A stretch of 64,000 bases of DNA from Bacteroidales bacterium. GTDB lineage: Bacteria > Bacteroidota > Bacteroidia > Bacteroidales > F082. The DNA is taken from the NCBI GenBank assembly GCA_017395365.1, contig JAFPUN010000003.1, forward strand, positions 186,001-250,000, in the 5' to 3' direction. Under the pieces are notes generated by a model. The model made no database searches, had not been told where the DNA came from, and worked only from the letters and a program-made list of their open reading frames with translations. Each line of letters begins with the position of its first letter. The first letter of the stretch is position 1. The position numbers and the translations under genes are program-made. This document shows, piece after piece, positions 42,734-50,870 of this stretch.

Positions 42734-43126
42734 TTATTCAGCTTTATATGCTTTGTATTTTACATAGTATTTTTTATAACCATCATGGTTAACACCAGGA
42801 GCATTATAAGTTGTATTCCCACATTTCCAAACATAAGTTTCTCTTGCATTTAATGTAAAACTTTTTGTGTCACGAACACTTTCTTCTACTTTTGCTTCGT
42901 TATCATAGTATCCTCCATAACTATATGGATAAATCCATAATTCCGCTTCTACCCAAACTGGATAATTATTCTCGTTCTTAAACTCGAAACCATGCATGTC
43001 AACTCCACGATCATTGCGATACTCCACAACCCTTGTTTGCACACCTCGAACTTCTTTCAGTTGTGCAAATACATTGGTAGATGCAAAACACATCAAAATG
43101 GTTAACAATGCCATTATCTTTTTCAT
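42734..43126 (-). CDS. Small secreted protein of unknown function (cluster member 2)
   Basis: The 130-residue protein has a signal peptide (MKKIMALLTILMCFASTNVFA). The mature part is a probable beta-sandwich with alternating aromatic residues: VDMHGFEFKNENNYPVWVEA, then ELWIYPYSYGGYYDNEAKVE and KKYYVKYKAYKAE at the end. The phrase ENNYPVWVEAELW has the same layout as QNNSYTVVLYNNN in member 1, which suggests distant relation. No family is recognised. The strand and spacing match the rest of the group. Confidence 0.6.
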   Translation of the reverse strand: MKKIMALLTILMCFASTNVFAQLKEVRGVQTRVVEYRNDRGVDMHGFEFKNENNYPVWVEAELWIYPYSYGGYYDNEAKVEESVRDTKSFTLNARETYVWKCGNTTYNAPGVNHDGYKKYYVKYKAYKAE

Positions 43127-43202
43127 TTTCTTTTACCCTATGTTCGTGCCGGGCGCAACCTCTATTCTATACTATGTTATTGTTTTATCTTTGTTGTTTC
43201 CC

Positions 43203-43613
43203 TTAATCATCATCTCTAGGATCTCTTTTGGCGGGTTCCTTCCCCAACTGCACGGTCACATACTTTTCGTTTCCTGCAGGCACCTCTCCTGGCCAAGCAT
43301 ATACGGTTCTTGAAGCAGATTGTCCACAACGAATGGTTTCTTGGTAATACTCACTCACCCTTTCACCTTTATAAGAAAGGTACCATTCGAAATTGTAGCT
43401 GGTTATTTCACCTTGATTGCCTCTGTTGTTATTATAAAGAACAACAGTATAGGAGTTGTTTTGATTGGCGGTTACGTAGCCGACACTAATGCCTTCTTTA
43501 GAATTTACAGTAACATATTCTGGTTCAACGAAATTAGGAATCCAATATTGGGCTTTTGCTGTATGGACGCCTATCCCCACGAAAAGCATCATTAAAAGAA
43601 CTATTTTCCTCAT
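43203..43613 (-). CDS. Small secreted protein of unknown function (cluster member 1)
   Basis: The 136-residue protein has a signal peptide (MRKIVLLMMLFVGIGVHTAKA). The mature domain is beta-rich: EYVTVNSKEGISVGYVTANQ, then SYTVVLYNNN and SYNFEWYLSYKGERVSEYY. It ends in a charged tail (AKRDPRDDD) after a strand KYVTVQLGKE. One Cys is present, so no disulfide is expected. It is the first gene behind the -7 box at 43665-43672. I recognise no family, and a single Ig-like or carbohydrate-binding-like sandwich is the best structural guess. Confidence 0.6.
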   Translation of the reverse strand: MRKIVLLMMLFVGIGVHTAKAQYWIPNFVEPEYVTVNSKEGISVGYVTANQNNSYTVVLYNNNRGNQGEITSYNFEWYLSYKGERVSEYYQETIRCGQSASRTVYAWPGEVPAGNEKYVTVQLGKEPAKRDPRDDD

Positions 43614-43664
43614 ATTTAATTCTATTTTACTATGTACGCCTTATGTTTGAATTATTTTACACTG

Positions 43665-43672
43665 CAAAAATA
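43665..43672 (-). promoter_or_regulatory. -7 box of the small secreted-protein operon
   Basis: On the minus strand it reads TATTTTTG, 51 bases before the ATG at 43613. With the terminator at 41844-41877 it defines one four-gene unit. Confidence 0.6.
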
Positions 43673-43734
43673 CAAGCATCTCGCATTAGGCCAATACATT
43701 TACCAGTCATTATTACAGACGGTTTTTGTCAATA

Positions 43735-44070
43735 CTACAGACGGTTTCGACTTATCAATTCTTCAAGAAACCAAGCCACCCGCTTCGCGTCGTCATCACA
43801 TAATTCATCAATGTTTATGTCAAGATGGATTTCTCGAGGACAAAGCGACGATTTCATCCCCCTTTGGAGTTGAATATCATCTAAAAAATTATGTTCCAGC
43901 GCATCGCAAATGTCTAATAGTTGCTCCATGTCAATACTTGGTCGTTCAAAGATGAAATACACGTTGGAGCGTGCGGTATGAATGCGACGTGCGAACTCAG
44001 CCACACTCATTCCACTCTCATCGAAAACGGCTTTGACAAGTTGCCCGATATGAAGGTTTTGTTTAGCCAT
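43735..44070 (-). CDS. XRE-family helix-turn-helix regulator
   Basis: The 111-residue protein has a helix-turn-helix at about residues 5-60 (IGQLVKAVFDESGMSVAEFA, then RRIHTARSNVYFIFERPSID) and an acidic C-terminal part (DINIDELCDDDAKRVAWFLE). It resembles regulators of mobile elements and stress genes. The frame is open back to 44142, but the ATG at 44070 gives the natural domain start. Its own promoter is about 250 bases upstream (44325-44332), so the mRNA has a long leader carrying the large inverted repeat. The gene lies just upstream of, and on the same strand as, the four small secreted proteins, which it may control. Confidence 0.75.
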   Translation of the reverse strand: MAKQNLHIGQLVKAVFDESGMSVAEFARRIHTARSNVYFIFERPSIDMEQLLDICDALEHNFLDDIQLQRGMKSSLCPREIHLDINIDELCDDDAKRVAWFLEELISRNRL

Positions 44071-44096
44071 GTCTCTGCGTATTAGACATAGAAAAA

Positions 44097-44251
44097 GCGT
44101 GGAAAATATTTCTTGCCAGGTACTTCGGGTTTCCACTCCCACTCATCTAACAAGCTTTCCACGCCGTATAAATACGGCAAATCGGAAACTTTTTCTTGAT
44201 GAGTTGCCCTCATAAAGAGGACTGGTAGTGGAAATAAACGAAGTACCAAGA
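44097..44251. repeat. Large structured inverted repeat in the XRE gene leader
   Basis: GCGTGGAAA at 44097-44105 pairs with TTTCCACGC at 44156-44164. GCCGTAT-AA-ATACGGC forms a perfect hairpin at 44063 plus 100 (44163-44178). Two outer arms at 44111-44147 and 44198-44251 share, in inverted order, TCTTG, GTACTTCG, TTTCCACT and ACTCATC. A small hairpin CCTC-ATAAA-GAGG lies inside the second arm. The structure falls wholly within the predicted 5' leader of the XRE gene and holds no gene of its own. The rest of the 44071-44466 gap holds only promoters. Confidence 0.7.
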
Positions 44252-44324
44252 ATCAGCCTCAAATCGCTGTTTATCCTATGTCAACATGTTGCTTTGCTTA
44301 CATAATATGGTGTTTTATTGGATG

Positions 44325-44332
44325 CAAAGATA
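44325..44332 (-). promoter_or_regulatory. -7 box of the XRE gene
   Basis: On the minus strand it reads TATCTTTG, about 255 bases upstream of the XRE ATG. Confidence 0.55.
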
Positions 44333-44384
44333 TGGATTTTGTTCTTACAAAAAATAATTGTTTTCAAAACATTATTGGAATCCT

Positions 44385-44413
44385 TTTGTATAAGGATATT
44401 CTTTGTACTTTTG
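44385..44413 (+). promoter_or_regulatory. Promoter of the 44467 barrel-protein gene
   Basis: A -33 element TTTG at 44385-44388 and a -7 box TACTTTTG at 44406-44413 are separated by 17 bases, close to the Bacteroidota arrangement. Confidence 0.6.
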
Positions 44414-44466
44414 CCATCATATTCATTTATTTAATGTAGATAGAAATCAAAATTAAAACTCGAATA

Positions 44467-45300
44467 ATGAAAATAAAACTGAGCTCTAAATTTATTGTGG
44501 TCGCTTTATTGATGGCGACACAAACCTTTGCGCAAACCACTGAAGAAAATGTCACGCCTCAGATTGTGCACAAGAGCAAGGTGCCGATCTGGCTCAATAT
44601 GGGCGTTGGCTTAGATGTGGCCGACTGTTACGACAACGGCACCGCCCCGTTCCGCTACCTCGGCGTGGGCGCCGACCTCAACCTGGGCGCCACCGTCGAA
44701 TGGCGACGCTGCCACGTGCAGGTCGAGTCACGGCTGTTCGGCAACATGCTCACGTCGTTCGACGGCTACGCCTTGGACCTCGACAGCCGCGCCGAGTTCC
44801 TCTACCGCTTCCACGACAGCAAACGCAACCGCTTCCACCTGTGGGCCGGCGGCGGCATCCAGACCTTCTACGACATCAAGGAAAATGCCTCGATGATGAA
44901 CGCCGCCATGGGTGCCTCAATCTACGAGAACCTCTGCGCCGAAGGTATGGCACAATACGACTTCGCCTATATCAAAGGCGGGTCGCACAACCTGCTCACA
45001 GCCTACGGCAAACTGAGCCTGCCTCTTGCTGGGCTGGTCAGCAGGCCAGGCTACGCCTATATGGACAACTATACGGGCGACATCAACTTGGCCAACACCG
45101 TGCTCAGCGACTACGAGACCTTCGGGATGTTCTTCCCTGGCGTCAGCACCGACATCGGACTGTACCTCAACCTGTTGAACGGCAACCGCATCGGCTTCAA
45201 CTACCGTTGGGACTACCTCACGACCAGGAACACGGGCGCCTACCGCTTCGATAATGCATTGCATACGTTTAATCTTAATCTCATGTTTAATATCAATTGA
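44467..45300 (+). CDS. Outer-membrane beta-barrel protein
   Basis: A signal peptide (MKIKLSSKFIVVALLMATQTFA) precedes about 250 residues of alternating polar and hydrophobic strands. Examples are LNMGVGLDVADCYDNG, FHLWAGGGIQTFYD, RIGFNYRWDYLTTR and the terminal strand TFNLNLMFNIN. The end in an aromatic/Asn pattern is typical for outer-membrane barrels, with about 10-12 strands. No specific family is recognised. The next three genes (S41 protease, TonB receptor, DUF4249) follow on the same strand, so it may be part of the same surface system. Confidence 0.7.
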   Translation: MKIKLSSKFIVVALLMATQTFAQTTEENVTPQIVHKSKVPIWLNMGVGLDVADCYDNGTAPFRYLGVGADLNLGATVEWRRCHVQVESRLFGNMLTSFDGYALDLDSRAEFLYRFHDSKRNRFHLWAGGGIQTFYDIKENASMMNAAMGASIYENLCAEGMAQYDFAYIKGGSHNLLTAYGKLSLPLAGLVSRPGYAYMDNYTGDINLANTVLSDYETFGMFFPGVSTDIGLYLNLLNGNRIGFNYRWDYLTTRNTGAYRFDNALHTFNLNLMFNIN

Positions 45301-45301
45301 C

Positions 45302-45338
45302 GTGGGACGCGGGACTGCGAGACGCGGGACTGCAAACA
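45302..45338. repeat. GGGACGCGGGACTG repeat after the barrel gene
   Basis: Two units, GTGGGACGCGGGACTGCGAG and GACGCGGGACTGC, follow the stop directly. The inverse of this unit is seen in the glnA leader at 28990-29020. Confidence 0.5.
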
Positions 45339-45362
45339 CCATAGGAATTACAAAACATAATA

Positions 45363-46397
45363 ATGACCATCATGAAAAAACTACATATTTTATTATTTGG
45401 CCTTTTGGCCCTTTGTTTTGCCTCATGCGAGCGCGCCTTCATGGAATCCGATGCGAGCGATGACCCCGTCAGTGTGTTCGACTATCTCTGGGACAAAGTC
45501 GATCAGCAATACGCCTTCTTCGATGTGAAAGGCATCGACTGGGATTCGGTGCGCGAGGTATACCGTCCCATGGTCTACGAAGACATGGATAACGACAGTC
45601 TCTTCCGCGTGTGCGCTGCCATGCTCAACACCTTGCAGGACGGCCACACCAACCTCATCTCCAGCTTTGACCTATCGCATTATGATTCTGTTTATTATAA
45701 GATGTATGCTGAGAAAAACATTGACGAAGACTTAGTTCTCTTGAACTATTTAACCATCAATTTCCACACTACAGGGAGCTTTACCCACAATGCCATACGT
45801 AATGGTAAGGTGGCATATATCCGCTATGTTTCATTCAGCAACGACATCAGCGAGACCAGCTTGAAGCATATAACGAAATGTTATAATAACTGCCAAGGTA
45901 TGATTCTTGACTTACGTCAAAACGGAGGAGGTTCTAAAAACAATATTGCCTCATTGCTCAGCATCTTCGACAACCACAAACAGCCGCTGTATCTCACGCA
46001 GATCAAGTCGGGGCCTGGGCACAACGATTTCACCGAACTTGAGGCTGTTTATGCCACCGACACCTGCATCTTAGAAACGCCCTACACCAAGCCCGTGGCT
46101 GTGCTCATCGACCGTGGCTCATATAGCGCCACCTCGTTCTTCTCGATTTGCACGATGGCCTACCCCAACATCCGTTTGTTTGGCGACTACAGCGGCGGCG
46201 GACTCGGTCTGCCCAACGGCGGCGCCCTGCCCAATGGCTGGACCTATCGCTTCAGCATCACCCGCACCATCGCCCTCGATGGCGGTAACTACGAGAACGG
46301 CGTGCCGCCTGCGGAGCGCGTCATCCTTGACCCCGCCTGCACCGCCCAAGGCATCGACAACGTGATTGAAGCCGCGGCAGATTGGATTATGCAATAA
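45363..46397 (+). CDS. S41-family (C-terminal processing) protease lipoprotein
   Basis: The 344-residue protein has a lipoprotein signal (LLALCFASCERAF). The N-terminal helical part reads VFDYLWDKVDQQYAFFDVKG, with the LQDGHTNL motif near residue 96. The S41 core has LRQNGGGSKNNIASLL and VLIDRGSYSATSFFSI, which holds the likely nucleophile Ser. A Lys in the usual partner position is not obvious. No PDZ domain is seen. Such lipoproteins sit beside TonB receptor/DUF4249 pairs in Bacteroidota. ATGs at 45363 and 45372 are both possible, and the second gives the cleaner signal peptide. Confidence 0.85.
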   Translation: MTIMKKLHILLFGLLALCFASCERAFMESDASDDPVSVFDYLWDKVDQQYAFFDVKGIDWDSVREVYRPMVYEDMDNDSLFRVCAAMLNTLQDGHTNLISSFDLSHYDSVYYKMYAEKNIDEDLVLLNYLTINFHTTGSFTHNAIRNGKVAYIRYVSFSNDISETSLKHITKCYNNCQGMILDLRQNGGGSKNNIASLLSIFDNHKQPLYLTQIKSGPGHNDFTELEAVYATDTCILETPYTKPVAVLIDRGSYSATSFFSICTMAYPNIRLFGDYSGGGLGLPNGGALPNGWTYRFSITRTIALDGGNYENGVPPAERVILDPACTAQGIDNVIEAAADWIMQ

Positions 46398-46439
46398 AAC
46401 GGAAATTGCATCGTTAAAACGTCGATAAATCAAATCGAG

Positions 46440-48848
46440 ATGAAAAGTGTTTTTTTCAGCCGATGGATGATTTTCATCGGTTTGGCGCTAGCTTGTTTGC
46501 CTGGATTTGCACAAAAGCGAACCATCAGCGGTTATGTGATGGACGCTGCCAGCAAGGAAACCCTCATCGGGGCCACCGTTATTGACAAGACATCAGGAAA
46601 AGGCTGTGCAACAAATAGCTATGGCTTCTACACTCTAACCTTGGACCAAGGTCAGGTCGACCTGCAAGTGTCGTATGTGGGCTACACCCAACAAAGCCGT
46701 TCCCTTGACCTAAAAGAGAACCTCAGCCTCAACTTCATGCTTGAGACCAACACGACCTTGGAAGAGGTGGTGGTGGAAGGCACACGAGCCATCGTGAGCG
46801 CCCGCAGTCCGCAGATGAGCGTGGTGGAGCTGCCCGTGCAACAAATCAAGAGTATCCCGACCTTGTTTGGCGAGGCCGATGTGCTGAAAGCCATACAGCT
46901 GCTGCCAGGTGTGCAGAACGGCTCGGAAGGCTCGGCCGGTATGTATGTGCGCGGCGGTGGCCCCGATGAGAACCTGCTGCTCCTCGATGGCGTACCCGTC
47001 TACAATGTCAACCACATGATGGGCTTCTTCTCCGTCTTCAACCCCGATGCCTTAAAGAATGTCACCTTGTATAAAGGCAGTTTTCCGGCACATTTCGGTG
47101 GTCGCCTCTCGTCGGTGGTCGACATCCGCATGAAGGAAGGCGACATGCAGCAATACCACGGCAATGTCAGCGTGGGCTTGATTTCATCGAAACTCAACTT
47201 CGAAGGCCCCATTGTGAAGGACAAGCTCTCATTCAACCTCTCCTTCCGTCGCACCTACAGCGACCTGCTGATGAAGCCCGCCCTGTGGATTGCACGACAT
47301 GCTGAAAAAGACATGAGCAAACTCAAGGCTGGATACTATTTCTATGACTTCAACGGCAAGCTCAACTGGAAGATCTCCGACAAAGACCGTCTTTATCTGA
47401 GCTTCTATTCAGGTGACGATGCCATCTATTTCGGAGTGAAATATAGGGATTATGCCTACGAAAATGTCAAATACACCGACAATATGGGCCTCAACTGGAA
47501 ATGGGGCAACAAGGTGTCGGCCCTCCGTTGGAACCATGTCATGTCGCAACAACTCTTCATGGATGCCTCGGTCAACTACACGCAATACCGCCACAACCTC
47601 GGCATGGAAATCAAAGAAGAGGCAAACTATCCGAATTACAACACTCTTGTCTTTAACGAGTACAACATGGCCTACAAATCGGGCATCAACGACCTGACCG
47701 CCAAGGTCGACTTCGACTATACGCCCTTGCCGAACCATGAGATCCGCTTCGGTGGCAGCTACACCTACCACCAATTCCGTCCCGAGGTGCAGTCGCTGAA
47801 AATCACTGACGGCGACTTCAACGTTGACACCATTGTCGGCTCATCCAACGTCTTTGCCCACGAGACCGCTCTCTATGCCGAGGACAACATGACCTTGGGC
47901 GACATCTTCCGCGTGAATGCAGGTGTGCATTACTCCACCTTCACAGTCGAAGGCAAGACCTACCAAAGCGTGCAGCCGCGTCTCAGCACCAGTGTGATGC
48001 TGGCCTCCAACCTCTCGCTTAAGGCGGGCTATGCTTATATGACGCAATATGTCCACCTGCTCTCCAACAGCAGTCTCAGCCTGCCCACCGACCTTTGGGT
48101 TCCCGTGACGAAAAACATCGTCCCGATGAACGCCCATCAAGTGTCGCTGGGTGCCTTCTATGAACTGCCACGCCTCTTCGACATCTCACTCGAAGGCTAT
48201 TACAAGGTCATGGACAACCTCTTGGAATACAGAGACGGCGCCTCGTTTTTCGGCTCGTCAGAGACTTGGGAAAACAAGGTATGCCTTGGTAAAGGTTGGG
48301 CTTATGGAGTGGAGTTTCTCGTGCAACGTAGCTTCGGCAAGACCACGGGCTGGGTGGGCTACACCTGGGCACATGCCAAGCGACAGTTCGACCGCGAAGG
48401 CATGACCATCAACGAGGGCAAGGTGTTTCCCGCCAAATATGATCGTCGCCACGACCTCAGCATCACCGTACAGCACAAGTTCAGCGACCGCTTCGACCTG
48501 AGCGGCACTTGGGTGTTCAGCAGCGGCAATTGCGGCACCCTCGGCACCCAGATCTATGAAGGCTTACCCGACTGGGATTACATCCCTTACATCCAAGCCC
48601 TCGAACGCAACAACTTCCGCATGGGCAATTATCACCGCCTCGACATCAGCATGAACTTCCACAAGCAGAAGAAACATGGCATCCGTACCTGGAACCTCAG
48701 CGTCTACAATGCCTACAACCACAACAATCCGTTCTTGGTGTATACGAGCTACGGCTTCGACGAAAACACAGGACAAGAGAAGAAAGTCCTAATGCAGGCC
48801 AGCCTGTTCCCGATTATTCCTTCGGTTAGTTATAGCTTTAAATTCTAA
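46440..48848 (+). CDS. TonB-dependent outer-membrane receptor
   Basis: The 802-residue protein has a signal peptide, a carboxypeptidase-regulatory-like domain at about 25-105 (GYVMDAASKETLIGATVIDK) and a plug with LLPGVQNGSEGSAGMYVRGG and GGRLSSVVDIRMKEGD. A 22-strand barrel ends SVSYSFKF, the standard aromatic terminus. It should import a ligand energised by TonB. There is no SusD partner. The DUF4249 lipoprotein gene follows five bases after the stop and is the usual partner for this receptor group. The ligand is unknown, and peptide or metal uptake is conceivable given the adjacent protease. Confidence 0.93.
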   Translation: MKSVFFSRWMIFIGLALACLPGFAQKRTISGYVMDAASKETLIGATVIDKTSGKGCATNSYGFYTLTLDQGQVDLQVSYVGYTQQSRSLDLKENLSLNFMLETNTTLEEVVVEGTRAIVSARSPQMSVVELPVQQIKSIPTLFGEADVLKAIQLLPGVQNGSEGSAGMYVRGGGPDENLLLLDGVPVYNVNHMMGFFSVFNPDALKNVTLYKGSFPAHFGGRLSSVVDIRMKEGDMQQYHGNVSVGLISSKLNFEGPIVKDKLSFNLSFRRTYSDLLMKPALWIARHAEKDMSKLKAGYYFYDFNGKLNWKISDKDRLYLSFYSGDDAIYFGVKYRDYAYENVKYTDNMGLNWKWGNKVSALRWNHVMSQQLFMDASVNYTQYRHNLGMEIKEEANYPNYNTLVFNEYNMAYKSGINDLTAKVDFDYTPLPNHEIRFGGSYTYHQFRPEVQSLKITDGDFNVDTIVGSSNVFAHETALYAEDNMTLGDIFRVNAGVHYSTFTVEGKTYQSVQPRLSTSVMLASNLSLKAGYAYMTQYVHLLSNSSLSLPTDLWVPVTKNIVPMNAHQVSLGAFYELPRLFDISLEGYYKVMDNLLEYRDGASFFGSSETWENKVCLGKGWAYGVEFLVQRSFGKTTGWVGYTWAHAKRQFDREGMTINEGKVFPAKYDRRHDLSITVQHKFSDRFDLSGTWVFSSGNCGTLGTQIYEGLPDWDYIPYIQALERNNFRMGNYHRLDISMNFHKQKKHGIRTWNLSVYNAYNHNNPFLVYTSYGFDENTGQEKKVLMQASLFPIIPSVSYSFKF

Positions 48849-48852
48849 AACA

Positions 48853-50013
48853 ATGATACAAAAACACAACTGGGATTATCAACCATTACGCCTTTCACCC
48901 TCATGGCGGACAAGGATCCGCCATCTCCTACATGCGAAGGAATCCCTATCGCTCAGGAGATTGCGGGTCGAGCCCGCAATGACGGTGAACGGTTGGATTA
49001 TTACCATCCTCTCAGTGGCATCCACTCTACTCCTGTCCTCCTGCGAGAAGCAAATCGAATTCAACGGCGAGCAGACCGACCCTAAGCTAGTCATCAACAG
49101 CATCGTAGGGACCGACGAACCCGTAAAAGCCTATATCAGCAAGAGCTACTTCTTCTTGGACTATGACGAAAACACCCAGGCCCCCGACGACCTCGTGGCT
49201 TCGCTTTATGTCAACGGCAACCATATTGGCGAGTTGACCCCTTCGGCCGACACCATTTGGCACAATTACGAAATGAATGCCTATCAACTCGTTCCCTACC
49301 TTTTCAATGACTATCGTCCCCAAGAAGGCGACATCGTCCAGATCAAGGCCTCGGCCAATGGCTACGATGACGTGGAAGGCACGACCAGCGCCTTGCCTAA
49401 ATTTGTGGATTGCCCGATGGAGGTGGAAGTGAAGGAATGGCATTCAAGCCATCCGTATCACTATGATGACGAAATCCAAGACTACGTGCCCGACACCACT
49501 ATTTTGGAAATAAGTGGGACTATGGATCTGACCTTTACCGTCACTGACCCCAATCCAGGGAAGACAAATTATTTCAGGCTCATCACGAGGAGAGGTAGCG
49601 ACACATGGGTGGGTCAAAACAAGCGTTATATCAGTTTCGACTATGATGATCTCATCTTTGAGCCTGTGATGACCGAGAATGATTTCATCGATGCCAGCGA
49701 CCTCGACACCCGTCCTGAGGGTGTGTTCACCGACAGGCTCTTCGACGGTGGTTCCTATCGCATAAAAGTGGAGCTTTACTTTGATTGTGAGTTGGCTGAA
49801 GATTTCGACCCCGACTTTTATAAGGTTTCTTTCATGGTGGAGCACCTCTCAAAGGAATACTACAACTACCTGTACACCTGCAACCAAGGCGATGATTATT
49901 TACAAATCTTGTCTGAACCCATCCATACCTATTCCAATGTCACAAATGGCTACGGTATCGTAGGCGGTAGGGCTGTCGACATCATTGAGCTTGCCTTGCC
50001 GTTGTCGGAATAA
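48853..50013 (+). CDS. DUF4249 lipoprotein with a repeat-altered N-terminus
   Basis: The mature part has the DUF4249 pattern (CEKQIEFNGEQTDPKLVINS, then VKAYISKSYFFLDYDENTQA). It is beta-rich and should lie at the outer membrane beside the TonB receptor. The lipobox STLLLSSCEKQ is normal. In the long frame, about 42 residues precede a second ATG at 48979, and they are largely encoded by repeats (48905-48922 and 48959-48983). Starting at 48979 gives a normal lipoprotein signal (MTVNGWIITILSVASTLLLS). The ATG itself lies inside the repeat. Either the signal peptide has been rebuilt by insertion or translation re-initiates after the receptor gene. Confidence 0.85.
   Translation: MIQKHNWDYQPLRLSPSWRTRIRHLLHAKESLSLRRLRVEPAMTVNGWIITILSVASTLLLSSCEKQIEFNGEQTDPKLVINSIVGTDEPVKAYISKSYFFLDYDENTQAPDDLVASLYVNGNHIGELTPSADTIWHNYEMNAYQLVPYLFNDYRPQEGDIVQIKASANGYDDVEGTTSALPKFVDCPMEVEVKEWHSSHPYHYDDEIQDYVPDTTILEISGTMDLTFTVTDPNPGKTNYFRLITRRGSDTWVGQNKRYISFDYDDLIFEPVMTENDFIDASDLDTRPEGVFTDRLFDGGSYRIKVELYFDCELAEDFDPDFYKVSFMVEHLSKEYYNYLYTCNQGDDYLQILSEPIHTYSNVTNGYGIVGGRAVDIIELALPLSE
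48905..48983. repeat. Repeat cluster at the start of the DUF4249 gene
   Basis: GGCGGA-N6-TCCGCC lies at 48905-48922. The 25-base unit at 48959-48983 (GATTGCGGGTC...CCGCAATGAC) matches 31792-31816 at 22 of 25 positions. All of it is within an open frame. Confidence 0.75.
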
Positions 50014-50018
50014 AAACA

Positions 50019-50104
50019 TGTAGGGCTGTCACATTGTGGCAACCGCTGGCTTGCATTCGGCCCGAATGCACGAACAGCGGTTGCCGTAATACGACAGCCC
50101 TACA
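50019..50104. repeat. 86-base inverted repeat after the DUF4249 gene
   Basis: TGTAGGGCTGTC (50019-50030) pairs perfectly with GACAGCCCTACA (50093-50104). An inner pair, GGCAACCGCTG and CAGCGGTTGCC, continues the stem, and GCATTCGGCCCGAATGC forms the tip. It fills the gap between convergent genes and could stop transcription in both directions. The outer termini differ from the GTAGAGACG family. Confidence 0.8.
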
Positions 50105-50124
50105 AGGATTCGCAAAAAATCAAA

Positions 50125-50736
50125 TCATTTCACCACAGCAGCCCAAGCCTCGATGTCGGCCTTGTCGATGCTGTTGAGCAACTTGCCTTGGCCGAACTTG
50201 TAGTTCGGATAGGCGGTTTGCAGGTCTTCGCAAGCTTTCTTGATGTTGCTACCGCCCGAAGTGGCGAAAGGAACGATGGTCTTGCCTGTAAAGTCATTGG
50301 CCTCGATGAAGGTGTTGATGATGGTCGGGGCGGTGTACCACCAAATGGGGAAACCGACATACACCACATCATACTGTGCGAGGTTCGGCACCTTACCGCC
50401 GTCCTTGAGGGCGGGACGAGAAGTCTTGTCGTTCATCTCAATCGTCGAGCGGGAGGTCTTGTCGCGCCAATCGAGGTCGGCATCGGTGTAGAGCTGCTCG
50501 GGGGTGATTTCGAAGAGGTCGGCACCAATGATGTCGGCCACTTGTTTGGCGGCATTGCGGGTCACGCCTGAAGCCGAGAAATAAGTCACTAAAGCTTTCA
50601 TAGTTGTTTCGTTTTGAGTCTTTTCTTGTTCTTTGGCAGTCGCTGAATCGGCATTAGCGACATTGTCTTTTTTGTCTTGAGCCGTGCCACAGCAGGTGAG
50701 GACGGCAAGAGCAATCACGAGCAAAATGTTTTTCAT
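50125..50736 (-). CDS. Exported flavodoxin lipoprotein
   Basis: The 203-residue protein has a lipoprotein signal (IALAVLTCCGTAQ) and a Glu/Asn-rich linker. A long-chain-like flavodoxin domain follows from about residue 45 (MKALVTYFSASGVTRNAAKQ), with the FMN phosphate loop and the aromatic-rich GFPIWWYTAPTIINTFIEA. Flavodoxins normally work in the cytosol, and exported forms occur in Bacteroidota with unknown partners. An internal ATG at the domain start could give a cytosolic version. The -7 box at 50761-50768 excludes the upstream start at 50763. Confidence 0.85.
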   Translation of the reverse strand: MKNILLVIALAVLTCCGTAQDKKDNVANADSATAKEQEKTQNETTMKALVTYFSASGVTRNAAKQVADIIGADLFEITPEQLYTDADLDWRDKTSRSTIEMNDKTSRPALKDGGKVPNLAQYDVVYVGFPIWWYTAPTIINTFIEANDFTGKTIVPFATSGGSNIKKACEDLQTAYPNYKFGQGKLLNSIDKADIEAWAAVVK

Positions 50737-50760
50737 AGTTTTTAATATGCTTTTCATGGG

Positions 50761-50768
50761 CAAAATTA
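50761..50768 (-). promoter_or_regulatory. -7 box of the flavodoxin gene
   Basis: On the minus strand it reads TAATTTTG. It lies 24 bases before the start at 50736. Confidence 0.55.
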
Positions 50769-50818
50769 CAAATATTTCTCGAAAAGCATCTTTTTTGGTT
50801 TGTTTTTCGAATTGTTTT

Positions 50819-50826
50819 TAATTTTG
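50819..50826 (+). promoter_or_regulatory. -7 box TAATTTTG of the DUF937 gene
   Basis: It matches TAnnTTTG and lies 44 bases before the ATG at 50871. It is divergent from the flavodoxin promoter. Confidence 0.55.
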
Positions 50827-50870
50827 CAGTTGAATTAGCAATTAAGTTCAACCATAAAACGATTATCAAA

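Noticed and set aside
43187-43194. TATCTTTG -7-like box on the plus strand
   Set aside because: No plus-strand gene follows, and the four genes here all read the other way; it is likely chance in AT-rich DNA.
46682-47015. Minus-strand frames inside the TonB receptor gene
   Set aside because: They are antisense shadows, and the receptor plug motifs on the plus strand are unambiguous.
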